Assembly: GCF_009796285.1 (NCBI RefSeq)
Contig: NZ_CP047020.1
Span: 1,674,001 to 1,738,000 of the forward strand
Source of the DNA: Streptomyces broussonetiae
GTDB lineage: Bacteria; Actinomycetota; Actinomycetes; Streptomycetales; Streptomycetaceae
Length of the DNA: 64,000 nt
Reading direction: 5' to 3'
This document shows, piece by piece, positions 1 to 9,047 of the stretch (position 1 is its first letter; each line of letters opens with the position of its first letter). The position numbers were made by a program, and so were the translations under genes. A model generated the notes under the pieces. It saw nothing but the letters and a program-made list of their open reading frames with translations. It had not been told where the DNA came from and ran no database searches.

Positions 1-1
1 C

Positions 2-712
2 AGCCTCGGGTTCGTGCAGGCGGTGGCGCGGGCTGCGGAAGCACAGCTCGCCCTGCTCGGGCCGACGCTGAGCAGCGGGGACACCGCGCTGCTCAGCGCG
101 CTGGGACGGGACGAGGCCGAACTCGTCCTGGACGGCCGCCGGACCCGGCTCAGCCGGCGGCACAGCGAGATCGTCCTCCTGCTGGCCCGGCATCCGGAGG
201 GGTTGAGCGGTGACGCACTGCTGTGCGCGCTGTACGCGGACGAGTCGGTGACCCCGGTGACCCTGCGGGCCGAACTTGCCCGGCTGCGCAAGCTGTTGGG
301 GCCGGGCGCGCTCGCCTCGCGACCGTACCGGCTCATGGCCGCGGTCGAGTCGGACGTCGCCGTGGTGGAGCGGCGGCTGGGGGCGGGGGCGCTCACGGCG
401 GCGGCGGAAGCGTACACCGGGCCGCTGCTGCCCGGTTCGCAGGCGCCGGCGATCGTACGGCTGCGGGACCGGCTCGCCGACGGGCTGCGCACGGCGCTGA
501 TCGCGCACCGCGACCCGGACCTGTTGGCGGACTGGGCCCACGCGCCCTGGGGCGAGGACGACGTGACGGTGTGGCGGGCGCTCGCCGTGGTGCGACCCAC
601 GGCCCCGGTCCGGGCCCGGCTCGCCGCGCTGGAGACCGAGCTGACTGCTTCGACGGTCCGGGCACCGGGGCGGACGTGCGGCGCAACCTATCTGCAACGT
701 CCGCCCACCTAG
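2..712 (+). CDS. GAF-type transcriptional regulator, C-terminal part (5' end outside window)
   Basis: The frame is open from the first bases and ends at a TAG at 712, so this is the last ~236 residues of a longer protein. The visible part has a winged-helix/HTH-like stretch (around the RLSRRHSEIVLLLARHPEG and LRAELARLRKLLG segments) followed by an Ala/Leu-rich tail. In Streptomyces such C-termini belong to GAF-domain regulators that sit directly upstream of an aldehyde dehydrogenase, and that is the gene order here (58-bp gap). The role is therefore inferred as control of the downstream dehydrogenase. The GAF domain itself lies outside the window, so the family call rests on the tail and on synteny. 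Confidence 0.7.
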   Translation, partial: SLGFVQAVARAAEAQLALLGPTLSSGDTALLSALGRDEAELVLDGRRTRLSRRHSEIVLLLARHPEGLSGDALLCALYADESVTPVTLRAELARLRKLLGPGALASRPYRLMAAVESDVAVVERRLGAGALTAAAEAYTGPLLPGSQAPAIVRLRDRLADGLRTALIAHRDPDLLADWAHAPWGEDDVTVWRALAVVRPTAPVRARLAALETELTASTVRAPGRTCGATYLQRPPT

Positions 713-769
713 CCTCGCGCCCGACAGCTGCCCAACGGCGGGCAGCGCTGCACCGGGAGGCAGACCAGG

Positions 770-2293
770 ATGACTCGTTACGCGGCGCCGGGCACCGAAG
801 GTGCGATCGTCTCCTACCAGGCGCGTTACGACCACTTCATCGGCGGGGAGTACGTGCCGCCGGTGCGCGGGCAGTACTTCGAGAATCCGTCGCCGGTCAA
901 CGGGCAGCCGTTCACCGAGATCGCGCGCGGCACCGCGGAGGACGTCGAGCGGGCGCTGGACGCGGCGCACGAGGCCGCGCCGGCGTGGGGCCGTACGTCG
1001 GTGGCGGAGCGCAGCGACATCCTGCTGAAGATCGCGGACCGGATGGCGGCTCATCTGGAGCCGCTGGCGGTGGCCGAGAGCTGGGAGAACGGCAAGCCGG
1101 TGCGGGAAACGCTGGCAGCCGACATTCCGCTGGCGATCGACCACTTCCGGTACTTCGCGGGGGCGATCCGGGCGCAGGAGGGGTCGCTCGGCGAGATCGA
1201 CGACGACACGGTGGCGTACCACTTCCACGAGCCGCTCGGGGTCGTCGCGCAGATCATCCCGTGGAACTTCCCGATCCTGATGGCGACCTGGAAGCTGGCG
1301 CCGGCGCTCGCCGCGGGCAACGCGGTCGTCCTCAAGCCCGCCGAGCAGACCCCGGCGTCCATCCACTACTGGGTCGGCCTGATCGCGGATCTGCTGCCGC
1401 CGGGTGTACTGAACATCGTCAACGGCTTCGGGGTGGAGGCGGGCAAGCCGCTGGCATCGAGCCCGCGGGTGGCGAAGGTGGCGTTCACCGGAGAGACCAC
1501 GACCGGGCGGCTGATCATGCAGTACGCCTCCGAGAACATCAAGCCCGTCACCCTCGAACTCGGTGGGAAGTCCCCGAACATCTTCTTCGACGACGTGTGG
1601 GCGCACGACGACGACTTCCGGGACAAGGCACTCGAGGGCTTCACGATGTTCGCGCTCAACCAGGGCGAGGTCTGCACCTGCCCGTCCCGGGCGCTGATCC
1701 AGCGTGGCCACTACGCGGACTTCCTCGAGGCGGCGGTTGCCCGCACCCGGCAGATCAAGCCGGGGCACCCCCTCGACACCGACACGATGATCGGCGCCCA
1801 GGCTTCCAACGACCAGTTGGAGAAGATCCTCTCCTACCTGGACATCGGCCGGCAGGAGGGCGCGAAGGTCCTGACGGGTGGTGAGCGTATCGAGCACGAC
1901 GGCGAACTCAAGGGCGGTTACTACGTCCAGCCGACCATCTTCGAGGGCGACAACCGCATGCGGATCTTCCAGGAGGAGATCTTCGGCCCGGTCGTCTCGG
2001 TCGCGTCCTTCGACGACTTCGACGACGCAGTCAAGATCGCGAACGACACGCTGTACGGGCTCGGCGCGGGCGTGTGGACCCGGGATGCCAACACCGCCTA
2101 CCGTGCGGGCCGCGCGATCCAGGCGGGACGGGTGTGGACCAACTGCTACCACGCCTATCCGGCGCATGCCGCGTTCGGCGGCTACAAGCAGTCCGGGATC
2201 GGTCGCGAGACGCACAAGATGATGCTGGAGCACTACCAGCAGACGAAGAACATCTTTTGTAGCTACTCACCCAAGAAACTTGGATTCTTCTAG
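770..2293 (+). CDS. NAD-dependent aldehyde dehydrogenase (ExaC/AcoD-like)
   Basis: 507-residue ALDH superfamily enzyme, the usual length, predicted to oxidise short-chain aldehydes to acids with NAD+ in the cytosol. Visible motifs are the cofactor-loop IIPWNFP, the catalytic-Glu segment LELGGKSPN, the catalytic Cys in [12 protein letters not shown] and the [11 protein letters not shown] loop near the C-terminus. ATG 770 follows a GGGAGG-like site. The regulator gene lies just upstream. The last 14 codons ([14 protein letters not shown]) are odd: they use AT-rich codons such as ttt, tgt and aaa, unlike the rest of the gene. A second copy of this 3' end with normal high-GC codons lies at 58078-58136. 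The C-terminus was therefore probably replaced when the neighbouring island arrived; the enzyme is likely still functional. Confidence 0.93.
   Translation: MTRYAAPGTEGAIVSYQARYDHFIGGEYVPPVRGQYFENPSPVNGQPFTEIARGTAEDVERALDAAHEAAPAWGRTSVAERSDILLKIADRMAAHLEPLAVAESWENGKPVRETLAADIPLAIDHFRYFAGAIRAQEGSLGEIDDDTVAYHFHEPLGVVAQIIPWNFPILMATWKLAPALAAGNAVVLKPAEQTPASIHYWVGLIADLLPPGVLNIVNGFGVEAGKPLASSPRVAKVAFTGETTTGRLIMQYASENIKPVTLELGGKSPNIFFDDVWAHDDDFRDKALEGFTMFALNQGEVCTCPSRALIQRGHYADFLEAAVARTRQIKPGHPLDTDTMIGAQASNDQLEKILSYLDIGRQEGAKVLTGGERIEHDGELKGGYYVQPTIFEGDNRMRIFQEEIFGPVVSVASFDDFDDAVKIANDTLYGLGAGVWTRDANTAYRAGRAIQAGRVWTNCYHAYPAHAAFGGYKQSGIGRETHKMMLEHYQQTKNIFCSYSPKKLGFF
2235..2293 (+). repeat. Left copy of duplicated ALDH 3' end (candidate island boundary)
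   Basis: 59 bp running to the ALDH stop. It starts with 17 bp (accagcagacgaagaac) identical to 58078-58094, then diverges at the nucleotide level while still encoding nearly the same C-terminus as 58095-58136. Upstream of the 17 bp the two loci are unrelated. This is the pattern left when an element recombines into the 3' end of a gene and supplies a substitute tail. No integrase gene was recognised nearby. Confidence 0.7.
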
Positions 2294-2627
2294 GGTGCTT
2301 GAAGTCGGCGCTGAGCTGGGAATTCCCCACCGGAGCCCATTTACCTCCACCTCATCACGCGCGGCCCATTTGTAGTAATTGCCCGATTCGTCACGCTGGC
2401 GCCGACTTCCTGAGCCGCCCTTCTGGACCAGTCACGGACCAAACAGCGGGCCACCTGGAGGCGGCAAGCCAATCGCCAGAGGCAGGGCATCGAACAATGC
2501 ACGGTTCGGTGCGAGCCACCCGTCCCCGGCAGCGACGGCGGTAGGGATCTGCCCGATCCCACCGGGGACGGCCAGGCCGGAAAGACCGGCTACAGCGCCA
2601 CGATGACCATTTACTGACTGCGGCTCG
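2294..2627. other. Non-coding stretch right of the ALDH gene
   Basis: 334 bp with no credible coding frame. Its first ~110 bases are visibly richer in A and T than the flanks, continuing the composition of the last ALDH codons. It probably represents island end sequence. No terminator hairpin was found directly after the ALDH stop; the likely original terminator lies at 58149-58187. Confidence 0.5.
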
Positions 2628-3770
2628 TCAGGGTGAACTCGCTCGAAGTCCCTGATGGGCTGGCAGTGCTGGCTGTATCTGGTGGTGTGTGAGATATGGG
2701 GATGGGGGCGGGCTGTCTGCTGCGGGACGGCGGCGCCGGGAGACGGTACGGAATCAGGCGGCCGAGCTGTTCGAGCAGAAGATCAAGCCGCTGGAGGTGG
2801 CACGGCGCCTGCGGGTGAGCCCGAAGTCGGCCTATCTATGGCATCAGCTATGGCGGGACGGCGGTGTTCGGGCTCTGGCCTCCCGTGGCCCGAGCGGATC
2901 GCGGTGCCGGCTGTCCCCGCGCTGCCTGGAGAAGCTGGCCGCGTACCTGGAGGAGGGGCCGGCTGCGCACGGCTGGGACCAAGACCAGGTGTGGACCGGT
3001 GCGCGGGTGGCGACGCTGATCGGCAGGAAGTTCCACGTCTCCTACAGCGTCTCGGGGGCCACCCGGCTGATGCGCCGGCTCGGGTTCACCCCGCAGGTTC
3101 CTGCTCGCAGAGCCGCGGAACGCGACGAGCAGGCCATCGCCGTGTGGAAGGAGGCGACGTGGGGGGAGGTAAAAGCGCCCGGGCGGCCTGTGACGGCTTC
3201 ATCTGCTTCGAGGACGAAGCCGGGTTCACCCGCAGGCCGCCGAAGGGCCGCACCTGGGGCAGGCGGGGCATCACCCCGGTCGTGAGAGTGTCCGGCCGCC
3301 GTTCGGGGAGGGTCTCCGTCGCCGGGCCGATCGCGACGCGTCCGGGCTCGAGGACCCGGCTGTGCAACCGGCTGCGGCTGCACACCGGACGCAAGGGCGA
3401 GCGCTGCAGCCTGTCCGAGGACGACTACATCCGTCTGATCGACGGGATGCACCAGCTGGTCAAGGCACCGATCGTGCTCGTATGGGACCGGTTGAACACC
3501 CACGTCTCCCACACCATGCGCGAGCTGATCGAGGCACGGGAGTGGCTGACGGTGTTCATCCTGCCCTCCTATGCACCCGAACTGAACGCGGTCGAGTACC
3601 TGTGGGCCCACGTCAAACGCAGTCTCGCCAACCTCGCGAGCGTGGCTCTCGACCGGCTCGAGGCCCTCGTCCGCAACCGACTCAAACGCCTCCAGTACCG
3701 CCCGGATCTCCTCGACGGTTTCGTTGCCGGGACCGGACTCTCCCTCGACCTCCCACCACCATCACCCTGA
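2628..3770 (+). mobile_element. IS630-family insertion sequence, damaged
   Basis: Contains a two-frame IS630-type transposase. A short inverted repeat, TCAGGGTGA at 2628-2636 and TCACCCTGA at 3762-3770, brackets it and may be the core of the terminal repeats, with the transposase stop codon inside the right one. The TA target duplication expected for IS630 is not visible, so the exact ends are tentative. Confidence 0.6.
2689..3770 (+). pseudogene. IS630 transposase, interrupted by a -1 frameshift
   Basis: GTG 2689 begins the N-terminal HTH half (LFEQKIKPLEVARRLRVSPK and following), which runs in frame 1 to about 3185. The DDE half continues in the -1 frame, with FEDEAGF (first Asp), LVWDRLNTHVS (second Asp) and YAPELNAVEYLWAHVK (Glu) all present. 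The switch lies within about 3160-3195, near a run of six G at 3161-3166. Some IS630 members use programmed frameshifting, but this run does not form a clean X-XXY-YYZ heptamer in the upstream frame. A mutation or base-calling error is the simpler explanation. Confidence 0.8.
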
Positions 3771-4182
3771 AGCGCCGAAATCAGTATCCGTCCCCCGGAC
3801 ACGTAGCGCAGAGACGTCACCCATCAGGTGAACCGCACAGCCCCTACACAAGGGCGCCGCCTCCCGATGACCTCGGACCCGCAGGGTCACAGCAGACGAC
3901 GCACACGCTTTGCACCCCCAACACCTCTGTCCATGGCGGCGGCGGTAGCCCCCGGCTTCCGGTACGTCGTCGACGTCAACCTCCGGAACCCGCAGCCGAG
4001 CCTGCCTGTGGCCGAACCCAAGTGGGTCACCGTCACGGACATGGACCTGGTCACATACCGGATGCCGTTGGTGATCTCCACTCGAGCCCCCGCTCACCCA
4101 CAGCAAGTGACTGCCTGTCATCCCCTGAGGTGGGTCACAAAATTCCAACTCGGCGATGACCCGCTGCGTGGCGTGCAGCGTG
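3771..4182. other. Stretch without a recognisable gene
   Basis: About 410 bp between the IS630 and the P-type ATPase remnant. Several frames stay open on both strands, including a minus-strand frame with two CxxC-like pairs (CKAC, CRGC) ending at 3762, but none has a convincing start, ribosome binding site or family motif. It is probably decayed sequence. Confidence 0.4.
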
Positions 4183-4994
4183 TTACCCGCGCCGCAGGCA
4201 GCAGGCAGCGCGCCGACGGGTCGAGCGGTACGACGCGTGCCGGGCCAGTTCGCGTCCGACCATGGCGGCGAACGCCTCCCGGCCGTAGCGGGCGGCCCTG
4301 GGTACGGTGGCGAGCAGCGCGTCCGCCGCCCGCCTGGGACTGCCCCTGAGCGCGAGGACCGCGACGGCGGTGAGCGGGGCGGATGGCGCCAGCCGTCTCT
4401 CCCATTGCTCCACGGGCCCGGGTGGCCGGGTCCTGGCGCGCAGGTGCCGCGCCGGCCGTGTGCGCGGTACGCACTCCGGGCCCGAGCACAGGTCCCTCTC
4501 GCGCCGCTCCCACACCCGCCGCCGGGCGCGGACCTCGCCGAGCAGCAGCAGCCGGTGCGCCGCGTCGACGGCGGGCATGCCGATGCCGGCGCAGAGCCCG
4601 TTGACGGTGGCACCGGCCAGCGACAGCAGCAGATCGGTCCGTACGGGGCCGACACGCCGCATCAGCGGTCGGCGCAGCTCCCGCTCGAGCTCCAGCGCGG
4701 CGACCGCCGCGGGCACCGCGCGTGGCAGCAGCCGCAAGACCCGCTGGACGACCCCGGCGGCGACCGCCGCGCAGTCGACCAGCAACTCGGCCGCCACGGC
4801 CGCAACGGGAGCGTCGTCGCCCGGAGTGACGGCTGGGCCCAGGCGAACTCCTCGTCCTGCACCCCTTGGGCTTCTTCCACGGCCCTGACCATGTCCAGGA
4901 GCCGGTCGAGGCCGACCCTGCGTTCGTCGAACGAGAGCAGGACCTGGCCGGTGACCGCGTTGACCTCGGCCCATCGCACCCCGTTCAGCCCCCG
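4183..4994 (-). pseudogene. Remnant of cation-translocating P-type ATPase (CtpI-like), N-terminal region
   Basis: Reading the minus strand, an HMA-like start (RWAEVNAVTGQVLLSFDERR near 4979-4920) continues after a frameshift at about 4825 into the Ala/Leu-rich segment typical of actinobacterial CtpI-type pumps (ERELRRPLMRRVGPVRTDLL, then ERWERRLAP-like and GREAFAAMVGRELAR). Another frameshift follows at about 4235. All catalytic domains (the DKTG phosphorylation loop and ATP-binding domain) are missing. The 5' end is cut at about 4994, where an unrelated plus-strand fragment begins. It cannot make a functional pump. The family call rests on resemblance of the N-terminal half. Confidence 0.6.
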
Positions 4995-4999
4995 CAGGC

Positions 5000-5263
5000 G
5001 CGCTGTTCGACCTGGCCGTCGCCGAGGACACCACCCCGATGGCCGACCTGGTCACCTGGCGGTCCCAGTTCGGCCCTCCGGTCACCGTCCGCCCCGACAC
5101 CGCCCTCGGCGAGGCCGCCGACCAGCTGGTCGACTCCCGCGCCACCTCACTTCTGGTGGTGGACGACTCCGACCGGCCCGTCGGCCGGATCCTCGCCGAC
5201 GGCCTGCTCGACTACCTGCTGCCCGAGCGCGGGCGCCTGCACTTCCGGAGGTTCCTGCGGTGA
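5000..5263 (+). pseudogene. C-terminal CBS-domain fragment of an MgtE-like protein
   Basis: In-frame coding resemblance starts near 5000 (ALFDLAVAEDTTPMADLVTW) and ends at TGA 5263. It corresponds to the second CBS repeat of an MgtE N-domain/CBS protein (ATSLLVVDDSDRPVGRILAD is diagnostic). The N-terminal MgtE part and first CBS repeat are gone, cut at the junction with the ATPase remnant. The stop overlaps the GTG start of the Nramp-like gene, a translational-coupling arrangement. An MgtE/CBS sensor coupled to an Nramp-related transporter points to magnesium as the ancestral substrate. Confidence 0.7.
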
Positions 5264-6549
5264 CCCGCGATCTGGACACCACAACGGCCGCACCCGCCGC
5301 ACCCGCCACGCGGCGGCGGGGCCTGGGCCGTCTCACCGTGGTCGCCGCGATCGCCGGTCCGGGCCTGGTCGCCGCGAACGCCGGCAACGACGCCGCCGGC
5401 ATCGCCACCTACGCCTCCGCCGGGTCTCAATACACCTACGGCACGCTGTTCTTCACGGTGCTGCTCGCCATCGCCCTGGTCATGGTCCAGGAGATGGCCG
5501 TCCGGCTCGGTGCCCACACCGGCAAGGGCCTGGGCGCACTGATCCGCGAGCAGTTCAGCCTGCGCCTGACCGGCCTGGCGGTGTTCTGCCTGCTGCTGGC
5601 CAACACGGGCCTGGTCGTCAGCGAGTTCGCGGGCATCGGCGCCGCCTTCGAACTGCTCGGTGTGCCCAAGTGGGCAGTGATCCCGCCAGCGGCGATCCTG
5701 CTGTGGTCGCTAGTACTGTTCGGCTCCTACCGATGGGCCGAACGCATCTTCCTCATCATGTCGCCGGCGTTCTTCGCCTACCCGATCGCGATGATCCTCG
5801 GCCACCCGCACTGAGGCGAGGTCGGCAAGCACCTGGTGATCCCGCACATGGAACCCAACAAGGGCTTCATCCTGCTCGCGGTCGCCCTGATCGGCACGAC
5901 CGTCAGCCCGTACATGCAGTTCTACGCCGCCGCAGGTGTCGTAGACCGCGGCGCGAAGCCCGAGGACTAGCGGCTGATCAAGCTGGACGCCGTGATCGGG
6001 GCGGTGTTCGCCTGCATCATCAGCCTGACGATCATCATCGCCACCGTCGCCGCCATTGGCGACACCGGTCCGCTGGACTCCGCCGCCCAGGCCGCCGAAG
6101 CCCTCAAACCGGTCGCCGGCCAGAACGCCGAAATCCTCTTCGCCGTGGGTCTGATCGGCGCCAGCGCCCTGGCCGGCGCAGTCGTACCGCTGTCGGCCAG
6201 TTACGCGGTCGGCGAGGCTGCCGGAGTGGAACGCTCCGTCTCCCGCAGCTTCCGCGACGCCCCACTGTTCCTGGGCCTGTTCACCGCCCAGATCGTGCTC
6301 GGCGCCGCGGTGGCGATGACCCCGGTGAACGTCATCCAGCTCCTGATCGGCACCCAGGTCCTGCAGGGCCTGATCAGCCCCACCGTGCTGGTCTACCTGC
6401 TGGTCCTCACCAACCGCCGTTCCGTGCTCGGTGCGGCGGCCAACGGCCCTCGCTACCGGATCGGCGCCACCATCGTGGTCGTCGGCGTCGCAGGCATATC
6501 CACCATCCTGCTCGTCCAGACCGTCCTCGGCTGGTTCGGTCTCGGCTGA
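5260..6549 (+). pseudogene. Nramp-family divalent metal transporter with two in-frame stops
   Basis: GTG 5260 to TGA 6549 would encode ~429 residues with about 11 membrane helices, but TGA at 5812-5814 and TAG at 5968-5970 interrupt it. Both could arise from TGG Trp codons by single G-to-A changes. The TM1 motif is GPGLVAANAGND rather than the DPGN of manganese/iron Nramps, and TM6 reads TTVSPYMQFY instead of a Met-Pro-His motif. These substitutions fit Nramp-related magnesium transporters (family knowledge), in line with the adjacent MgtE/CBS remnant. The remainder aligns without frameshifts, so inactivation looks recent. Confidence 0.85.
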
Positions 6550-6651
6550 TCCCACCCCGAGGAACCCGCCAAGTCCGGCCGACCGGACCCAGATTGCGGC
6601 TACGGATCGGCCGGGAAAACATTCCGGGGCCGCCGCACAGGGGCCACTCGG

Positions 6652-6840
6652 GGGCTGACCAGGCGCAGACTGGAGCTCGAGGCCGAGTACTGGCGCCTTC
6701 TGGCGGCCGGGGTGGGCAGCGTCGAGGCGTGCAGGCAACTCGGCATCGGGCGCAAGACTGGCTACCGGTGGCGGGCTGAGAACGGTGGCCTGCAACCGGA
6801 CTATCTCCCGGAAGCCTCGCGCTCGGGTCGGTACTTGTCG
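6652..6840 (+). mobile_element. IS30-family transposase N-terminal fragment
   Basis: Encodes LTRRRLELEAEYWRLLAAG, then SVEACRQLGIGRKTGYRWR, the N-terminal HTH of actinobacterial IS30-type transposases. It is cut near 6840, where the 3' part of the minus-strand phosphatase gene begins. No DDE domain or terminal repeats remain. The fragment apparently replaced the end of the phosphatase gene. Confidence 0.7.
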
Positions 6841-8733
6841 CTGCTGCAGCGACGCGGTCGAGGCGTCCAGTGCGTCGCACAAGTCCGCCACTCCCTCATC
6901 CACGTCCCGGTTGCGCGCCTTGACGATTCCGTCGGTGAACAGGGCGAGCACAGTACCCTCAGCGAACTCGAACTCCGCGCTCTCGAAGGGCAGCCCACCG
7001 ATGCCCAGCGGGGGGCCTATCGGCAGGTCGAGCACTTCAGCCTGTCGGGCCCCTGCCCCCCGGCCGGCAGCGACCGGCGGGAGGTGGCCCGCGCTGGCCA
7101 TGGCGCATGTACAGGAGGTGGGGTCGTATACGGCGTAGAGGCAGGTCGCTCCCAGCGCCCTGTCGGTCCCCTCGTCGCCCGGTGTGCGGTGTACGCCGAC
7201 TCGTGTCTGACCCACCAAGTCGTCGAGTCGGGCGAGGAGTTCGTCCGGTGGAAGGTCCAGGGCGGCCAGTGCGCGCACGCTGGTGCGCAACCGGCCCATG
7301 GTGGCTGCGGCGTCCACTCCGTGCCCCACCACGTCGCCGACCACCAGTCCGACCCGGGCGCCCGACAGCGGAATCACGTCGTACCAGTCGCCCCCGACTC
7401 CGAGAGGACCGGCGGCGGGGATGTAGCGGTCCGCGACCTCGATTCCGCTCGACTGGGGTAGCGCTCGCGGGAGGAGGTCACGCTGTAGTTTCAGCGCCGT
7501 GGTGTGCTCGCGGATGTAGCGGCGAGCGTTGTCCAGGCACACCGCGGTGCGCGAGGTCAGTTCTTCGGCGAGGGCGCGATCCTCCTCGGTGAAGGGTGCA
7601 CGGGGCGGCTGCCGCAGGAGGGTGACCGTGCCGAGCGTAGTGCTGCCGAGGAGCAGAGGCAGGGCCAGCAAGCGTTGGTGCGCAGTCGTCGAGCGGATCC
7701 CGATGGCACCGAGCAGTACATCACTATTCGTGATGTCGGAGTTACTCTTCGTGCGCTGTGTCATGAGCCGTAGCCCCGCCGGTGCGCCAGAAGCGTAGGA
7801 CGGGACTTCCTCTCCTCCTAGGACCGACTCCGCGACCTCGATCCGTACGGAGTCGGCGAATTCCGGAACGACGAGCCCCGCGAGTTCCTCCGCCGTCTGC
7901 CTGGCGTCGAGCGTGGTACCGATCCCGCTGGCGCGGCCGAGCAGGGCCAGGCGAGTCTGCGCTTCGTAGCGGTCGGTGACATCGACGGCCGCCTCGCAGA
8001 TGCCTAGGGGGTGGCCCGCCTCGTCCTGCAGACGGAAGTAAGAGCATGAGTAGACCTGGTAGTACTCGGAGGCAGCGGGGGTGGGCCCGCGCCAATGGAC
8101 GTCGAGCACCGGTTCGCCGCTGCTCAACACCTCGTTCAGGACCTCGTCCATGTCGTGGTATCCCGGAGGAGAGAGGATCTTGCCGTGCGGATAGAGCACA
8201 ATGTGGGGCCGTCCGAACCATTCACCGGCGTGCCAGCCCATGGCCTCCTGCACAGCCTCATTGACCCACTTGAGTCGGGTATCGGGGCCGTAGACGCTCA
8301 GCCCCACGGGCGCCTGTGTGAAGAGCCGGGACAACATCGACTGGTCCGTCATCCGCTCCTCGTAGCGGTCGCTTGCCACCGCCATCACGACCCAGGCGGG
8401 CCTCCCCTGGCCCTGCTCCACCGGAAAGATGCGCAAGACCGTCTCCGCCAGCGACCCGTCCGGGCGTCGAACGGTACGGGTCTCGGTCCGGGCGCCCCCG
8501 GATGCCGGTGCCCCCGGTGCCTCGAACCCTTGCAGCGTGTCGGCCCGGGCCCGAACGTCCCGCAGCACCTCGCTCACCGGACGATCGAGCACGTCACGGG
8601 TGTCAGCACCGTAGAGACTGCTGGCTCCAGGACTCCAGCCGGTCACCCTCCCCCGCGCATCCACCACGATCATCGCTGCCGTAGGCGTGTCGAAAGGGCT
8701 ATGATGACCGGTCTCACGTGATGCGCGCATCAT
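6840..8733 (-). pseudogene. PAS-GAF-PP2C (SpoIIE/RsbU-type) phosphatase, 3'-truncated
   Basis: Start ATG 8733 (or 8730) follows GGCAGG. Domains in order are a PAS domain (MIVVDARGRVTGWSPGA), a second PAS domain (LFTQAPVGLSVYGPDTRLKW), a GAF domain (about residues 265-410) and a SpoIIE-type PP2C domain with GVGGDWYDV, VGDVVGHGVDAA, ASAGHLPP and ALFTDGI metal-binding motifs. Such proteins dephosphorylate anti-anti-sigma factors. Coding resemblance stops after DLCDALDA near 6840, against the IS30 fragment, losing roughly the last 30-40 residues including the usual DD(V/I)ALL end. The frame stays open to 5710 but only as antisense of the Nramp gene. Activity is doubtful. Confidence 0.8.
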
Positions 8734-8868
8734 GCACACGACCTGCCAAGTACTGGAACGTCTGGAATCAAGGCTACGCCTGGCTCCCGCGGCGCGTCTT
8801 ACGCCCCAGGTCACCGCCACTGCGATCCCGGGACATCGCGCATCCCCCCGGCTGAGGGAGACAGTGCT

Positions 8869-8993
8869 CCTGTTCGCGAAGTAGTGCGTCACCGCCCCTG
8901 TCGTGCACCCGGCGCACTGTGCCACCTTGCGCAGCGACGCGTTGGCACACCCCTCCTTCACGATCACCCGAAGCCGCCGTCTTCAGTAACTCG
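8869..8993 (-). pseudogene. TetR N-terminal helix-turn-helix fragment
   Basis: On the minus strand VIVKEGCANASLRKVAQCAG then CTTGAVTHYFANR is a TetR DNA-recognition HTH. Resemblance ends abruptly after the HYFANR turn and the ligand-binding domain is absent. The frame runs on into the phosphatase leader. It lies just upstream of the phosphatase start, so a deletion probably joined the two. It does not resemble a known MftR by eye, though it borders the mft locus. Confidence 0.6.
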
Positions 8994-9047
8994 GCTCACT
9001 TCGCCACATGGTCACCGGTCGGAGGCCACGCCGCACGACAGACCCTG

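Noticed and set aside
3828-4349. Plus-strand open frame of ~170 codons
   Set aside because: No binding site or family motif, and it crosses into the antisense of the ATPase remnant.
5710-6840. Minus-strand continuation of the phosphatase frame
   Set aside because: After ~6840 it is simply the antisense of the Nramp gene and IS30 scrap; the real protein ended near there.
8869-8993. TetR scrap as the missing mycofactocin regulator mftR
   Set aside because: The HTH does not look like MftR by eye, and the fragment lacks a ligand domain.
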